A stretch of DNA of 64,000 bases from Fischerella muscicola PCC 7414 (GTDB lineage: Bacteria; Cyanobacteriota; Cyanobacteriia; Cyanobacteriales; Nostocaceae): positions 41,368-105,367 of the forward strand of contig NZ_AJLK01000058.1 of NCBI RefSeq assembly GCF_000317205.1, given 5' to 3'. The position numbers and the translations under genes are program-made. How positions within the stretch are numbered: position 1 is the first letter of the stretch; every line of letters begins with the position of its first letter. Below are positions 8,610 through 16,836 of this stretch, piece by piece. Below the pieces are notes generated by a model. The model ran no database searches and was not told where the DNA came from. It saw nothing but the letters and a program-made list of their open reading frames with translations.

Positions 8610-10112
8610 ATGACTGATAAAAATCGCTCTCAATGGGACTTAGGAAGATTTATCGAAACCCTTACTTATTTTGAAGTTGTACCTTTGATTAACTGGATAC
8701 AAGATTTCTTCCAAGGTCGTACCAAGGATAATCAAAACCAACCAAATGGAGCAAAGCAAGTGGGTGTAATACTAGTAGCAGGTGCGACGGGTGGTGTTGG
8801 GAAGCGAGTGGTACGGCGACTAGTTGAACAAGGTTATCGAGTGCGATCGCTTGTGCGTGATATTGAGAGAGCGCGCTCAATTCTTGGTGATAGTACTGAG
8901 TTAGTAGTTGCAGATATTACTAATTCAGAAACATTAACATCCCTAGTAATGGCTAACATCCAAGCAATCATTTGTTGTACAGCAGTGCGTGTACAGCCAA
9001 AAGAAGGAGATACACCAGAACGAGAAAAATACTATCAAGGTGTGAAATTTTATCAGCCAGAAATAGTCGGCGACACTCCAGAAAATGTGGAGTATCGAGG
9101 CGTAAAAAATTTAGTAGAAGCAGCTGCGAAATATTTGCCTGCTTCAGGAGAAAAAATATTATTTGATTTCACCAACCCATCCACAGAAATGAAAAATATT
9201 TGGGGTGCAGTAGATGATGTAGTTATGGGTGGAGTCAGTGAAAGTAATATTCAATTAGTAGAAGGTACAGCTTTATTTGCCGGTAATGTTTCCACTGCTA
9301 ACTCTGGTGGTTTTGCTTCTGTCAGAACGAAAAATTTCTCTCCTGCTTTTAATTTATCTGGCTACGAAGGTATAAAATTACGCGTGAGAGGTGATGGCAA
9401 GCGTTATAAATTTTTTCTGCGTACAGACACAAAATGGGATGGTATTGGTTATAGTTATTCCTTCGACACAATAGCAAATACTTGGATAGATGTTCGCATT
9501 CCATTTGCAGATTTGATTCCTGTCTTCAGGGCTAAAACTTTGCAAGATTGTCCACCAATTGACACCAATCAAATTTCCTCATTCCAGTTAATGTTGAGTA
9601 AGTTTGAATATGATGGTGAATTAAATCCGCAATTTTCTCCTGGTGGTTTTGCCTTGCAGGTAGAATCAATCAAAGCCTATGGAGGGGAAACTTTACCACA
9701 ATTTATTCTTGTTAGTTCCGCAGGGGTGACTCGTCCAGGACGTCCAGGAATTAATTTAGAGGAAGAACCACCAGCAGTCAGATTAAACGACCAATTGGGA
9801 GGTATTCTGACTTGGAAATTAAAGGGCGAAGACAGTTTACGAGCAAGTGGAATTCCCTATACAATTATTAGACCTTGTGCATTGACAGAAGAAGCGGGCG
9901 GCAAATCACTGATATTTGAACAAGGCGACAATATTAGGGGAAAAATTAGTCGCGAAGATGTGGCAGAAATTTGTTTACAAGCGCTACGACAACCCCAGGC
10001 GTGTAACCTCACTTTTGAAGTCAAAGAGGGGGAAGATCGCGCTAGTTCTATAGAGTGGCAAAAATTATTTGCCCAACTACAACCTGATTCAGCAAGTCAA
10101 AGACAGCCATAG
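8610..10112 (+). CDS. Atypical SDR with inserted CIA30 domain (HCF173-like)
   Basis: A 500-aa protein. Residues about 51-160 begin an NAD(P)-binding Rossmann domain (VAGATGGVGKRVVRRL at 57-72, then LVRD). Residues about 165-350 form a CIA30 domain (ILFDFTNP, GAVDDVVMGGVSES, FASVRT, DGKRYKFFLRTD, WIDVRIPF). The Rossmann fold then resumes (FILVSSAGVTRPGRP, GIPYTIIRPCALTE). This split SDR-CIA30-SDR order is that of plant HCF173, which promotes psbA mRNA translation; the cyanobacterial role is inferred. I start at the ATG at 8610, which has AAGGA about 8 bases upstream; an in-frame upstream extension would overlap the ycf66 gene. Confidence 0.85.
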   Translation: MTDKNRSQWDLGRFIETLTYFEVVPLINWIQDFFQGRTKDNQNQPNGAKQVGVILVAGATGGVGKRVVRRLVEQGYRVRSLVRDIERARSILGDSTELVVADITNSETLTSLVMANIQAIICCTAVRVQPKEGDTPEREKYYQGVKFYQPEIVGDTPENVEYRGVKNLVEAAAKYLPASGEKILFDFTNPSTEMKNIWGAVDDVVMGGVSESNIQLVEGTALFAGNVSTANSGGFASVRTKNFSPAFNLSGYEGIKLRVRGDGKRYKFFLRTDTKWDGIGYSYSFDTIANTWIDVRIPFADLIPVFRAKTLQDCPPIDTNQISSFQLMLSKFEYDGELNPQFSPGGFALQVESIKAYGGETLPQFILVSSAGVTRPGRPGINLEEEPPAVRLNDQLGGILTWKLKGEDSLRASGIPYTIIRPCALTEEAGGKSLIFEQGDNIRGKISREDVAEICLQALRQPQACNLTFEVKEGEDRASSIEWQKLFAQLQPDSASQRQP

Positions 10113-10142
10113 CAATTCTAAATCAGTTGTGAAAAACAAGCT

Positions 10143-10167
10143 CCCCGACTTTTTAGAAAAGTTGGGG
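10143..10167 (+). terminator. Hairpin after SDR/CIA30 gene
   Basis: CCCCGACTTTT, a 3-base loop, then AAAAGTTGGGG (one G-U pair). It lies 30 bases after the stop codon. The same CCCCGACTT core forms a longer hairpin at 28397-28433. Confidence 0.6.
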
Positions 10168-10411
10168 TTCTCTCAGAATTTTGCACCAATCTCAGTAAGC
10201 CTCAAATCCCTAATAAAACTGAACTTCCTTTGCAGTCTGCTTTATAGCTTCTTAGTCACCCCTTCAGGTATATCTCTTAATACAGTTATTACCCTTCACT
10301 GAACTGTATTGAGAAGTAGGATGCGATCGCATTGAGGAAAGAGTGCGTACTAAGAGGGAGTAGCTTGTCGCCGAATATTGCTGCTTTTGAGAGTAGGGTA
10401 TCAGTAGTAAA

Positions 10412-10757
10412 TTATTGATAAATTCGCCGGAGTTCTTCTAGAGTATTCACGGTTTTGATACTGGTGAGAATCGCCCTTAATATCTCCACATCCTGTATCT
10501 GAGAGATTTCTGGTAACATTGTTAACCCCTCGCTGCCAAATTTTAACTCCAATCCCATTTCAATGGCTTCAAGCAACCCTTCCCTTATACCTTTTTGAAT
10601 CCCCCTTCTCTCTACGCTAGTAATATAAGGCATTTTCTTTTCCTCCTCATATTGAATCACTTCCTGCCAAAAACTGTTTTCTAATTCTTCAGGTAATCTC
10701 ATCACCCAGTCGATAAATTTAAACAAGTTGATGATATCTTCGCGCTGATAGTGTAAT
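10412..10757 (-). pseudogene. C-terminal remnant of Rpn/DUF4351-type nuclease-transposase family protein
   Basis: The readable part gives LFKFIDWVMRLPEELE..FW, EYEEEKKMPYITSVER-like and GIREGLLEAIEMGLELKFG stretches, which are the C-terminal part of the Rpn/PD-(D/E)XK transposase-like family common in Nostoc. The frame can be read back to REDIINLF at about 10757, where it joins directly to the tail of an unrelated DUF4058 gene. The whole nuclease domain is missing. The only in-frame start is a TTG at 10726, which I do not think is real. This is a degraded fragment. Confidence 0.75.
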
Positions 10758-11044
10758 TTATGACTAAATCATATCCAGATACATCATATACTTCATTTAA
10801 CAAAGCCTGTAAATCAATAACTGGTTCAGTATCTCCTGAACGCAAAGGTAAGGAAAAAGTCGGAATTACATCTTGCAAATTAAAAGCATATAAATCAGCA
10901 TAAGGACGCTTATCACGACGAGCAACCAAAATTCGATAGTGACTTTCAATATTGCTGTCAATAAAAGGCATTGGTTCACCTTTGTCCTGGAAATAACTCA
11001 GGATGTTCTAAATAGGGATTCATGCCTGGAAATGGAGAAGACAT
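10757..11044 (-). pseudogene. DUF4058 gene with internal deletion
   Basis: An ATG at 11044 starts MSSPFPGMNPYLEHPELFPG, the classic beginning of DUF4058 proteins, and stops at a TGA after 22 codons (10978). Directly after it another frame encodes the family's C-terminal part (HYRILVARRDKRPYADLYAF, LPLRSGDTEPVIDLQALLNE, YDLVINYT). About 150 middle residues are missing, and the very end is replaced by the Rpn fragment. Both ends of one gene are therefore present with its middle deleted. Confidence 0.75.
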
Positions 11045-11108
11045 GTTTCTACACCTCAAAACTAATTTTTGTCCCTCCTCGCTTGCGGGGAGGAGTTAGA
11101 GTGAGAAT

Positions 11109-11681
11109 TTAGGAACAACTAGTCAACGCTGCACCACATTGATCTTCACTTGCCAACCAACCTTTGATTCCTTGATATTCTACCTGCGCCCATTCTCCCT
11201 GACAGCCTAATAATTTAACACTCGTGCTGGGGGGAATTCGTCCTACTTTTTGACTTTGCTGATCAGCATTGGTGTAAAGATTCACGCCGTTAGTGCCATA
11301 ACCCCGCGATGATATACCTAACATTGGCAAATACACCCAGCCAGTTCCTTTGAAATCACCAGTCACATCAGTGACTTGCACCCATTTCCCGGAAGCGGCG
11401 GTAATTTTTACTGTCTCATTAGCAGCTATTTGCCCCAAAATTTTGTGAGTTGGACTTGCACCACTCCGCACATTTAAACCTTGTGGATCTTTGCTGACGA
11501 CGTAGGCAAAAATATCACACTTTTGTTGCTGGGGTGATTGGGCTAAGACATGATGATTGGCTATACCAGTATTAACAAGTACGCTAATACAACTGAATGA
11601 CAATACGATCGCTAACTTGGCTGCTTGATTGTTCACGCTTGTTCTCCGATTTTTGGACACCAGCAATATTGCTGGTGTCAT
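11109..11681 (-). CDS. Secreted protein with two bacterial SH3 domains
   Basis: A 190-aa protein with a signal-peptide-like N-terminus (hydrophobic KLAIVLSFSCISVLVNTG, cleavage probably after VLAQ near residue 48). Two SH3b/SH3_3 repeats follow: about 62-120 (GLNVRSGASPTHKILGQIAA, WVQV, GWVYLP) and about 131-180 (GVNLYTNADQQSQKVGRIPP, WAQVEYQGIKGWL). Such domains bind peptidoglycan or proteins in the periplasm. Its ATG lies 4 bases after the ubiD stop and its ribosome site (GAGG) overlaps the end of ubiD, so the pair is translated from one message; no functional link is evident. Confidence 0.85.
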   Translation of the reverse strand: MTPAILLVSKNRRTSVNNQAAKLAIVLSFSCISVLVNTGIANHHVLAQSPQQQKCDIFAYVVSKDPQGLNVRSGASPTHKILGQIAANETVKITAASGKWVQVTDVTGDFKGTGWVYLPMLGISSRGYGTNGVNLYTNADQQSQKVGRIPPSTSVKLLGCQGEWAQVEYQGIKGWLASEDQCGAALTSCS

Positions 11682-11685
11682 ATTT

Positions 11686-13194
11686 TTACCTCAAATCGTA
11701 ACCAAATAAATTCGGATCAACCTCTCCCAGTTGCAAATCTGCCAAACCGTATTCCGCCCAGCGCCTTTCCACCATCGCCGCTATTTCTGGATCTGATTCT
11801 AAGGGTGCGCCCCATTCGTGTTCGGTTTCTGGTGGTATCTTTGTGGTAGCATCAATTCCCATGCGTCCGCCCAAACCAATCTTTTCACTAGCAAAATCTA
11901 AGCTGTCAAAGGGTGTATTGGGCAGAATAAACACATCCCGTGTGGGATCTACTTTTGAACTAATCGCCCACACGACTTGACGCGGATCTCTGATATTGAT
12001 GTCTTTATCAACCACAATCACGAATTTGGTGTAAGTAAACTGTGGTAACGCACTCCAAAACGCCAATGCTGCCCGTCGCGCTTGCCCAGGATAGGCTTTA
12101 TCTATAGATATAATTGCCGCTTTGTAACTCAAAGCTTCCATTGGCAAGAAGAAATCGACTATTTCCGAAACTTGTTGCCGTAGTATCGGAGTATAAATGC
12201 GATTAAGAGCGATCGCCATCATCGCTTCTTCTTTAGGTGGACGTCCACTAAATGTGGTTAAATACATTGGGTCTTTGCGGTGTGTCATACACTGGAAACG
12301 AATCAAGGGTGAATCTTCTACACCGCCGTAATAACCCATGTGATCGCCAAAAGGCCCGTCTGGTAAAACTTCCCCTGGTGTAATCGTCCCTTCTAAAACA
12401 ATTTCAGAATCAGCGGGAACTTCCAAATCTACAGTTTTACACTTTGCCAACTGCACACCAGAACCACCGTAAAGTCCAGCAAATAACCATTCAGATAAAT
12501 CCACCGGAATTGGTGTGGCTGCTGCCATGATAATTAGAGGATCAACGCCGAGTGCGATCGCAATTTCTAGTTTCTTCCCACGTTCAGCTGCTTTACGTAA
12601 ATGTCTCGCCCCACCCCGCACCGATAACCAATGCACTGTCATTGTGTTGTGAGATTGTAGTTGTAAGCGATACACACCAACATTGGGTGTTCCTGTCTCG
12701 CAATCCTTTGTAATCACCAATCCCAGGGTGATAATCTTACCAGCGTCACCTGGATAAGGACGTATCAAAGGTAACTTATTCAAATCCAAATCTTCCCCTT
12801 GTATCACCACTTGCTGACAAGCGGGGAAAAAATCTCTTCCTGGTTTCGCCTTGAGTACATCAAACAGCACTTTACCAAAATCAATCGCTTGGGAAATCTT
12901 TTTGGGCGGCTTGGGTTGTTGCAGCATCGCCAACTTTTTACCCAATTCTTCTAACTCCTGTGGATGCTGCATATTCATCGCCCAGCATATCCTTTCCACT
13001 GTCCCCATCAGGTTGATTGCCACTGGCACAGACGAACCTTTAACGTTTTCAAACAATAACGCCGGGCCACCCTTTTGCAACATGCGGTTGGAAATTTCCG
13101 CAATTTCTAAATCTGGATCTACTGGCGCTGTAATTCGCTGTAGTTGTCCTTTTTGTTCCAGAAGTTTGATAAATTCCCGTAAATCTCTTGCCAT
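11686..13194 (-). CDS. ubiD: UbiD family prenylated-FMN-dependent decarboxylase
   Basis: A 502-aa UbiD family (de)carboxylase of full usual length. Recognisable blocks are ARDLREFIKLLEQKGQL at the N-terminus, GDAGKIITLGLVITKD, NVGVYRLQLQ, HWLSVRGGARHL (prFMN-binding region) and PFGDHMGYYGGVEDSP. In cyanobacteria this enzyme is thought to decarboxylate the polyprenyl-4-hydroxybenzoate intermediate of plastoquinone synthesis, using prenylated FMN made by UbiX (not in the window). It is a soluble homo-oligomer. The downstream SH3 gene is tightly coupled. Confidence in the family is very high; the exact substrate is inferred. Confidence 0.93.
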   Translation of the reverse strand: MARDLREFIKLLEQKGQLQRITAPVDPDLEIAEISNRMLQKGGPALLFENVKGSSVPVAINLMGTVERICWAMNMQHPQELEELGKKLAMLQQPKPPKKISQAIDFGKVLFDVLKAKPGRDFFPACQQVVIQGEDLDLNKLPLIRPYPGDAGKIITLGLVITKDCETGTPNVGVYRLQLQSHNTMTVHWLSVRGGARHLRKAAERGKKLEIAIALGVDPLIIMAAATPIPVDLSEWLFAGLYGGSGVQLAKCKTVDLEVPADSEIVLEGTITPGEVLPDGPFGDHMGYYGGVEDSPLIRFQCMTHRKDPMYLTTFSGRPPKEEAMMAIALNRIYTPILRQQVSEIVDFFLPMEALSYKAAIISIDKAYPGQARRAALAFWSALPQFTYTKFVIVVDKDINIRDPRQVVWAISSKVDPTRDVFILPNTPFDSLDFASEKIGLGGRMGIDATTKIPPETEHEWGAPLESDPEIAAMVERRWAEYGLADLQLGEVDPNLFGYDLR

Positions 13195-13412
13195 TGTGTT
13201 AGAAAAATTTTAAGAACTATGAAGCGCTTTTTATATTATCTGTTATTTCTCTTGCCTAGCTTGAAAAAGGGTGTATGGGTGTAAGGGTGTGGGGGTGTAG
13301 GAAGAGTCAAATTTTCGTGCCCTCGTTGTGGGCATAATCGCGCATGGGGTTCTAGCTTCTAACCCTGCTATAAAATTAAGATATTATAGTCAATGGCTTG
13401 GAGGCATAAGTA

Positions 13413-13760
13413 ATGTCTAAGATTACTCCAGCGGCCTTAGCGACGACATTAGCACTAGCAACAATTACTTTCTACCCATCCACAACGCTATCACAAACTC
13501 TAAAGGGTGGGCGTAACACAACGCCTCCAACAGGTTGTTTGTCTAGATATGCTGATGGTACGTATCGTGGTTCCCAACCAGTCACTCGTTACGAGTTTGC
13601 TGCTAGGATGAATGCTTGTTTAAATCAGGTGGAGGAAGTTATTCCCAATCGGGCTAATTTGGCGACTAAATCAGATTTTGATGTTTTAATTAAACGGCAA
13701 ATAGAGTTAAATCGGCAAGTTCGAGAGTTAAATCAGCGTGTTGATAATATTAAAAAATAA
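13413..13760 (+). CDS. Small secreted protein: porin-type SLH stub plus coiled coil
   Basis: A 115-aa protein with a signal peptide (ATTLALATITFYPSTTLSQ, cleavage near 28). Residues about 38-70 (GCLSRYADGTYRGSQPVTRY, then EFAARMNACLNQ) are the end of the S-layer-homology domain found at the N-terminus of cyanobacterial OprB/Som iron-uptake porins. Residues about 85-115 (LIKRQIELNRQVRELNQRV) form the short coiled coil that precedes the barrel in those porins. The beta-barrel itself is absent. A strong GGAGG ribosome site precedes the ATG. It may be a periplasmic peptidoglycan-binding stub or a relic. Confidence 0.75.
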   Translation: MSKITPAALATTLALATITFYPSTTLSQTLKGGRNTTPPTGCLSRYADGTYRGSQPVTRYEFAARMNACLNQVEEVIPNRANLATKSDFDVLIKRQIELNRQVRELNQRVDNIKK

Positions 13761-13801
13761 TTTTTTATCGACCACAGACACACACAGATAAATACAGAAT
13801 A

Positions 13802-14407
13802 ATGGCTCAACAACGCGAGTTTCCTGATTGGAATAATTTGTATCAAGAACGTCAAGTGGAAACTATGCCTTGGTACAATCCAGATTTGGATGCTGATCTA
13901 GAGCAAGCTTTAGGTGAGTTAAAGATTAATTCTGGCACAGCACTGGATTTAGGAACTGGACCAGGTACACAAGCGATCGCATTAGCGAAAAAAGGTTTTC
14001 GGGTGACTGGGACTGATATTTCTGAAGCTGCTATCACTCAGGCTGATAGTAAGACTAAGGAAGAAGGTTTAGATGTTAGATTTATACAGGATGATATTTT
14101 TAAGAGTCGTTTGCATCAAGAGTTTGATTTTGTGTTTGACCGGGGCTGTTTTCATGTATTTCATCCTGATTTCAGACAGGATTATGTTCGGATTGTACAT
14201 AGTTTGATTAAGCCCAAAGGTTATTTGTTTCTGAAATGCTTTAGCCATTTGGAAACAAGGGAAGGAGGCCCCTATCGATTTACACCAGAAGAAATCAAGA
14301 AAATTTTTGGCGATCGCTTCCATGTAATATCAATTCATGAAACGGTTTATCAAGGTACTCTTGACCCATTGCCCAAAGCGTTATTTAGTATTTTGCAAAG
14401 ATTTTAA
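13802..14407 (+). CDS. Class I SAM-dependent methyltransferase (thiopurine methyltransferase-like)
   Basis: A 201-aa Rossmann methyltransferase. Motif I is ALDLGTGPGTQAIALA (about 47-62), the acidic end of strand 2 is VTGTDIS (about 70-76), motif II is IQDDIF and the post-II region is DFVFDRGCFHVF. The N-terminal WNNLYQER..METMPWYNPDLD stretch is typical of the TPMT/tellurite-resistance-like branch. The small-molecule acceptor is unknown. It lies 41 bases after the SLH stub; between them is a CACAGACACACACAGAT-type repeat, so a shared promoter is uncertain. Confidence 0.85.
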   Translation: MAQQREFPDWNNLYQERQVETMPWYNPDLDADLEQALGELKINSGTALDLGTGPGTQAIALAKKGFRVTGTDISEAAITQADSKTKEEGLDVRFIQDDIFKSRLHQEFDFVFDRGCFHVFHPDFRQDYVRIVHSLIKPKGYLFLKCFSHLETREGGPYRFTPEEIKKIFGDRFHVISIHETVYQGTLDPLPKALFSILQRF

Positions 14408-14709
14408 ATCTCTCTATGCTTACTGTACAAGGAAAATTCCGTTTTTATTTACTTGGTAGGGCAGTATCCTTGAAGCTAAACCAAAGAGAGCAAAATCTCA
14501 ATTGAATACAGATTTCTCATTACTTGAGCAACCAGAATAAAGCATATACCTCTACCCAGGAAAGCTTTATGTCATCATTGTGGGTTGAAAGAATCCGCGC
14601 CCTTGTAGCTAGCGATCGCACAGTCTCGCGATACCTACAGAGGATTACAATCAAGGAAAAATGGATAAAGTCGAGCTTAGAATAAATCGCACATCACATT
14701 ATTGTTCAT
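14408..14709. other. Intergenic space between convergent genes
   Basis: 302 bases between the convergent methyltransferase and kinase-like genes. It holds one HIP1-like octamer (AGCGATCGCA) and no readable gene or strong hairpin. Confidence 0.5.
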
Positions 14710-15417
14710 TTAAGAATGTGTCTTTTTATTTTGTCTGGCGTAAATTTTATAGAATATGCGATCGCAAGAATTCTTCAACTTACCAAAGAAGCGGTAACTT
14801 TTGCGAACAATATCTAGGACAAAGTAGGGAAGCCTAATTCGCAATGGCGAAAAGATGGGGCGGTATAGCCAATAATATGCTCTTTTAAGGTTGTTCCATT
14901 TTGAACATTTTTCTTCTTGGAGAAAGTCTGAAATATCTACAACTAATCCCCTTCCGTGATACATCATGACATTACGCCCGTGGACATCATGGGGATATAG
15001 CCCCCGCTTACGCGCATAGTCTAGGGCCTCGTCGATATCTTTTATTACCTGCTTGGGAATACGTAGACCACGATGGATGCAGTCGTAGAGAGTGACTCCA
15101 TGTAGCCGCTTCAAAATTAAAAAGCCCTCGGCAGCATACAGACACTCAGAGAAGGCAGGGTGATAACCGAGACGGCGGTAAACTTCTACCTCTTCCTCAA
15201 AGCCTGGGCGTCCGGGTGCGTAAATCTTGACTACCCAGTTTGGATAATCAGGGTGGTAGACGACCGCAGCGTAATTTCCTGCTCCTAGTTGTTGCCAAGG
15301 ATGGGGAAGATAGCTGATTTTCACAGGGTCATGGGGATCTATGCTCTCAATCTGTAACTTGGGAATTAATTCTTGGTGAACAGTTTCTATCAGTTGATCT
15401 ATGAGCGATCCATCCAT
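14710..15417 (-). CDS. Protein-kinase-like phosphotransferase
   Basis: A 235-aa protein with a compact kinase-like fold: LGAGNYAAVVYHP (about 44-56) as nucleotide loop, K64 in WVVKIYAPG, GFLILKRLHGVTL as hinge (about 98-110), HDVHGRNVM (143-151) as catalytic loop in place of HRDLKxxN, and VVDISDF (159-165) as the metal-binding Asp region. The C-terminal 70 residues are basic and aromatic. This resembles RIO/aminoglycoside-phosphotransferase-like cyanobacterial kinases. The key Lys, catalytic Asp, Asn and metal Asp all appear present. The substrate is not known. Confidence 0.75.
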   Translation of the reverse strand: MDGSLIDQLIETVHQELIPKLQIESIDPHDPVKISYLPHPWQQLGAGNYAAVVYHPDYPNWVVKIYAPGRPGFEEEVEVYRRLGYHPAFSECLYAAEGFLILKRLHGVTLYDCIHRGLRIPKQVIKDIDEALDYARKRGLYPHDVHGRNVMMYHGRGLVVDISDFLQEEKCSKWNNLKRAYYWLYRPIFSPLRIRLPYFVLDIVRKSYRFFGKLKNSCDRIFYKIYARQNKKTHS

Positions 15418-15529
15418 ACTGAGTCCCCTGAGAGTAGTGAAGCTGTTCGGGATTATACATCACTGCTAGATGATCTAGTGTCATTATTAGCCTAGCCGAA
15501 TTCCCAGGATTCACACACAATGTTGTTTA

Positions 15530-15561
15530 AAATTCCTCGTCCCCTTGTGGGCGAGGAATTT
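15530..15561. terminator. Strong intergenic hairpin
   Basis: AAATTCCTCG and CGAGGAATTT flank CCC/GGG, giving a nearly perfect stem around a 4-5 base loop. No long T-run follows, so it may be a repeat rather than a true terminator. It lies in the 320-base space between the divergent kinase-like and SAM hydrolase genes. Confidence 0.55.
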
Positions 15562-15611
15562 GGTAATAGGTAATTGGTTTTCTCATTACCGATCACCCAT
15601 TATCCCGACAG

Positions 15612-15657
15612 AGCGACTTTCCTCTACACCCACGAGGGATGTAGCATCCCTGTCGCT
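15612..15657 (+). promoter_or_regulatory. Nested hairpin in 5' leader of SAM hydrolase gene
   Basis: AGCGAC at 15612 pairs with GTCGCT at 15652; inside, AGGGATG at 15635 pairs with CATCCCT at 15645 around a 3-base loop. It lies about 80 bases upstream of the 15739 ATG. It could be a leader structure or an interspersed repeat; it does not match a riboswitch class I know. Confidence 0.4.
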
Positions 15658-15738
15658 TTGGTAGTATTCTTGCATCTAGACTGCTGGTGAGCAGAGTATG
15701 GAATCGCTAATTATAAATTCCTAGCCTGGAGGAGCAAA

Positions 15739-16530
15739 ATGTTTATCTGCGTCATTGCAGACTACGGTACAGGAGATCCGGCATTTGCTGAAGTCAGCCA
15801 ACGGCTCTTGATGGCTTTTCCTCAAGCCCAGATTCATTTGCTTTCGGTTCCCCCCTTCAGTACCCTGGCAACAGGTTTTTGGATAGCTCAACTAGGGCTG
15901 AACCCTGGGCAGAGCGATCGCCTGATTTATCACAACTGCGCTCCTCGCCAAGATGATCCAGAAGCCCGCCGGGACAATGAGGGTGAGGGATTAACCTATG
16001 CTTTATTATCTAATGGTGTCAAAGTAGTGGGTGTAAATGCGGGCTATACTTTGTCATTTATCAAACATCATAGTAAGGTCTTGCGAACGGTCAATGTTTC
16101 TCGTGGTGGCTCACAATTTCGCTCACGGGATGTGTTTCCGCCTGCGGCGGCGGCGATCGCGAGTGAAGATTTTAGTATTTTAGGAGACAGCCTACAGCCT
16201 GAGCAAATTCCGGATGTACCAAGCGATCGCATTGCCTGGATTGATGGTTACGGCAATATCAAAACTACTATTGCAGCGCATACAGTGGATTTGGAGCCTG
16301 AAAGCAAGATTGTGATCCGTATTGGAGATGTGGTCAGTGATGCTATCTATTCTGATGGTAGTTTTAAAGTTCCGGAAGGAACTTTGGCTTTTGCTCCTGG
16401 TAGTTCGGGTTGGTCTTGTGCTGATTCCGGAGAACCATTACGTTGGATGGAACTGTTTCTACGGGGTGGTAATGCTTGGGAACGGTTTGGCAAGCCCCGG
16501 TTGAATCAGCAGGTGACTCGGATAGTCTAA
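15739..16530 (+). CDS. S-adenosylmethionine hydrolase/halogenase family protein (DUF62)
   Basis: A 263-aa protein of the SAM hydroxide adenosyltransferase (DUF62, chlorinase/fluorinase-like) family, which cleaves SAM to adenosine and methionine with water as nucleophile. Family features: an N-terminal IADYGTGDPAFAEV (about 6-19), the central SRGGSQFRSRDVFPPAAAAI region (about 120-139), and the small C-terminal barrel with IDGYGNIKTTI (about 168-178) and FAPGSSGW. The family's Arg/His pair is only partly recognisable here (RSRDVF instead of the common RTFHGRDIF). A clear GGAGGAG ribosome site precedes the ATG. Confidence 0.82.
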   Translation: MFICVIADYGTGDPAFAEVSQRLLMAFPQAQIHLLSVPPFSTLATGFWIAQLGLNPGQSDRLIYHNCAPRQDDPEARRDNEGEGLTYALLSNGVKVVGVNAGYTLSFIKHHSKVLRTVNVSRGGSQFRSRDVFPPAAAAIASEDFSILGDSLQPEQIPDVPSDRIAWIDGYGNIKTTIAAHTVDLEPESKIVIRIGDVVSDAIYSDGSFKVPEGTLAFAPGSSGWSCADSGEPLRWMELFLRGGNAWERFGKPRLNQQVTRIV

Positions 16531-16836
16531 AAGATTGTCTTGGAAACGAACACAGTGCAAGGCGATGCACACGGATGGGTTTTCTGTGTGTTGCTTTTAT
16601 CTTGTGTTTTATGTGGGTTTGAAGTTGTTATATTGAGTTCTGTTAATTACTTATAATCAAAAAACCTCACCCCCAGCCCCTCTGTTGCGAGTTCGGAGGG
16701 GGGTGCCGAAGGCGGGGTGAGGTTAAATGGGAATTATAAGTGATCATACGAGCTTGATCTTACTAAGATTGTGTAAAATATAACACAGTGCAAGACGATG
16801 CACACCGATGGATTTTCCATTAGCTATTAGCAATTG
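16531..16836. other. Intergenic region with repeats
   Basis: 306 bases between convergent genes. Two copies of a 30-base sequence (CACAGTGCAAGGCGATGCAC at about 16551 and CACAGTGCAAGACGATGCAC at about 16782, each followed by ACNGATGG-TTTTC) flank a large hairpin. Related sequence occurs near 2430 and 43700. Confidence 0.65.
16663..16724. repeat. CCCC-rich repeat hairpin
   Basis: AACCTCACCCC at 16663-16673 pairs with GGGGTGAGGTT at 16714-16724; the loop has further pairing (CCCCTC with GAGGGG). Elements with this CCCCTC...GAGGGG arrangement are widespread between cyanobacterial genes, for example at 28623-28649. Confidence 0.7.
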
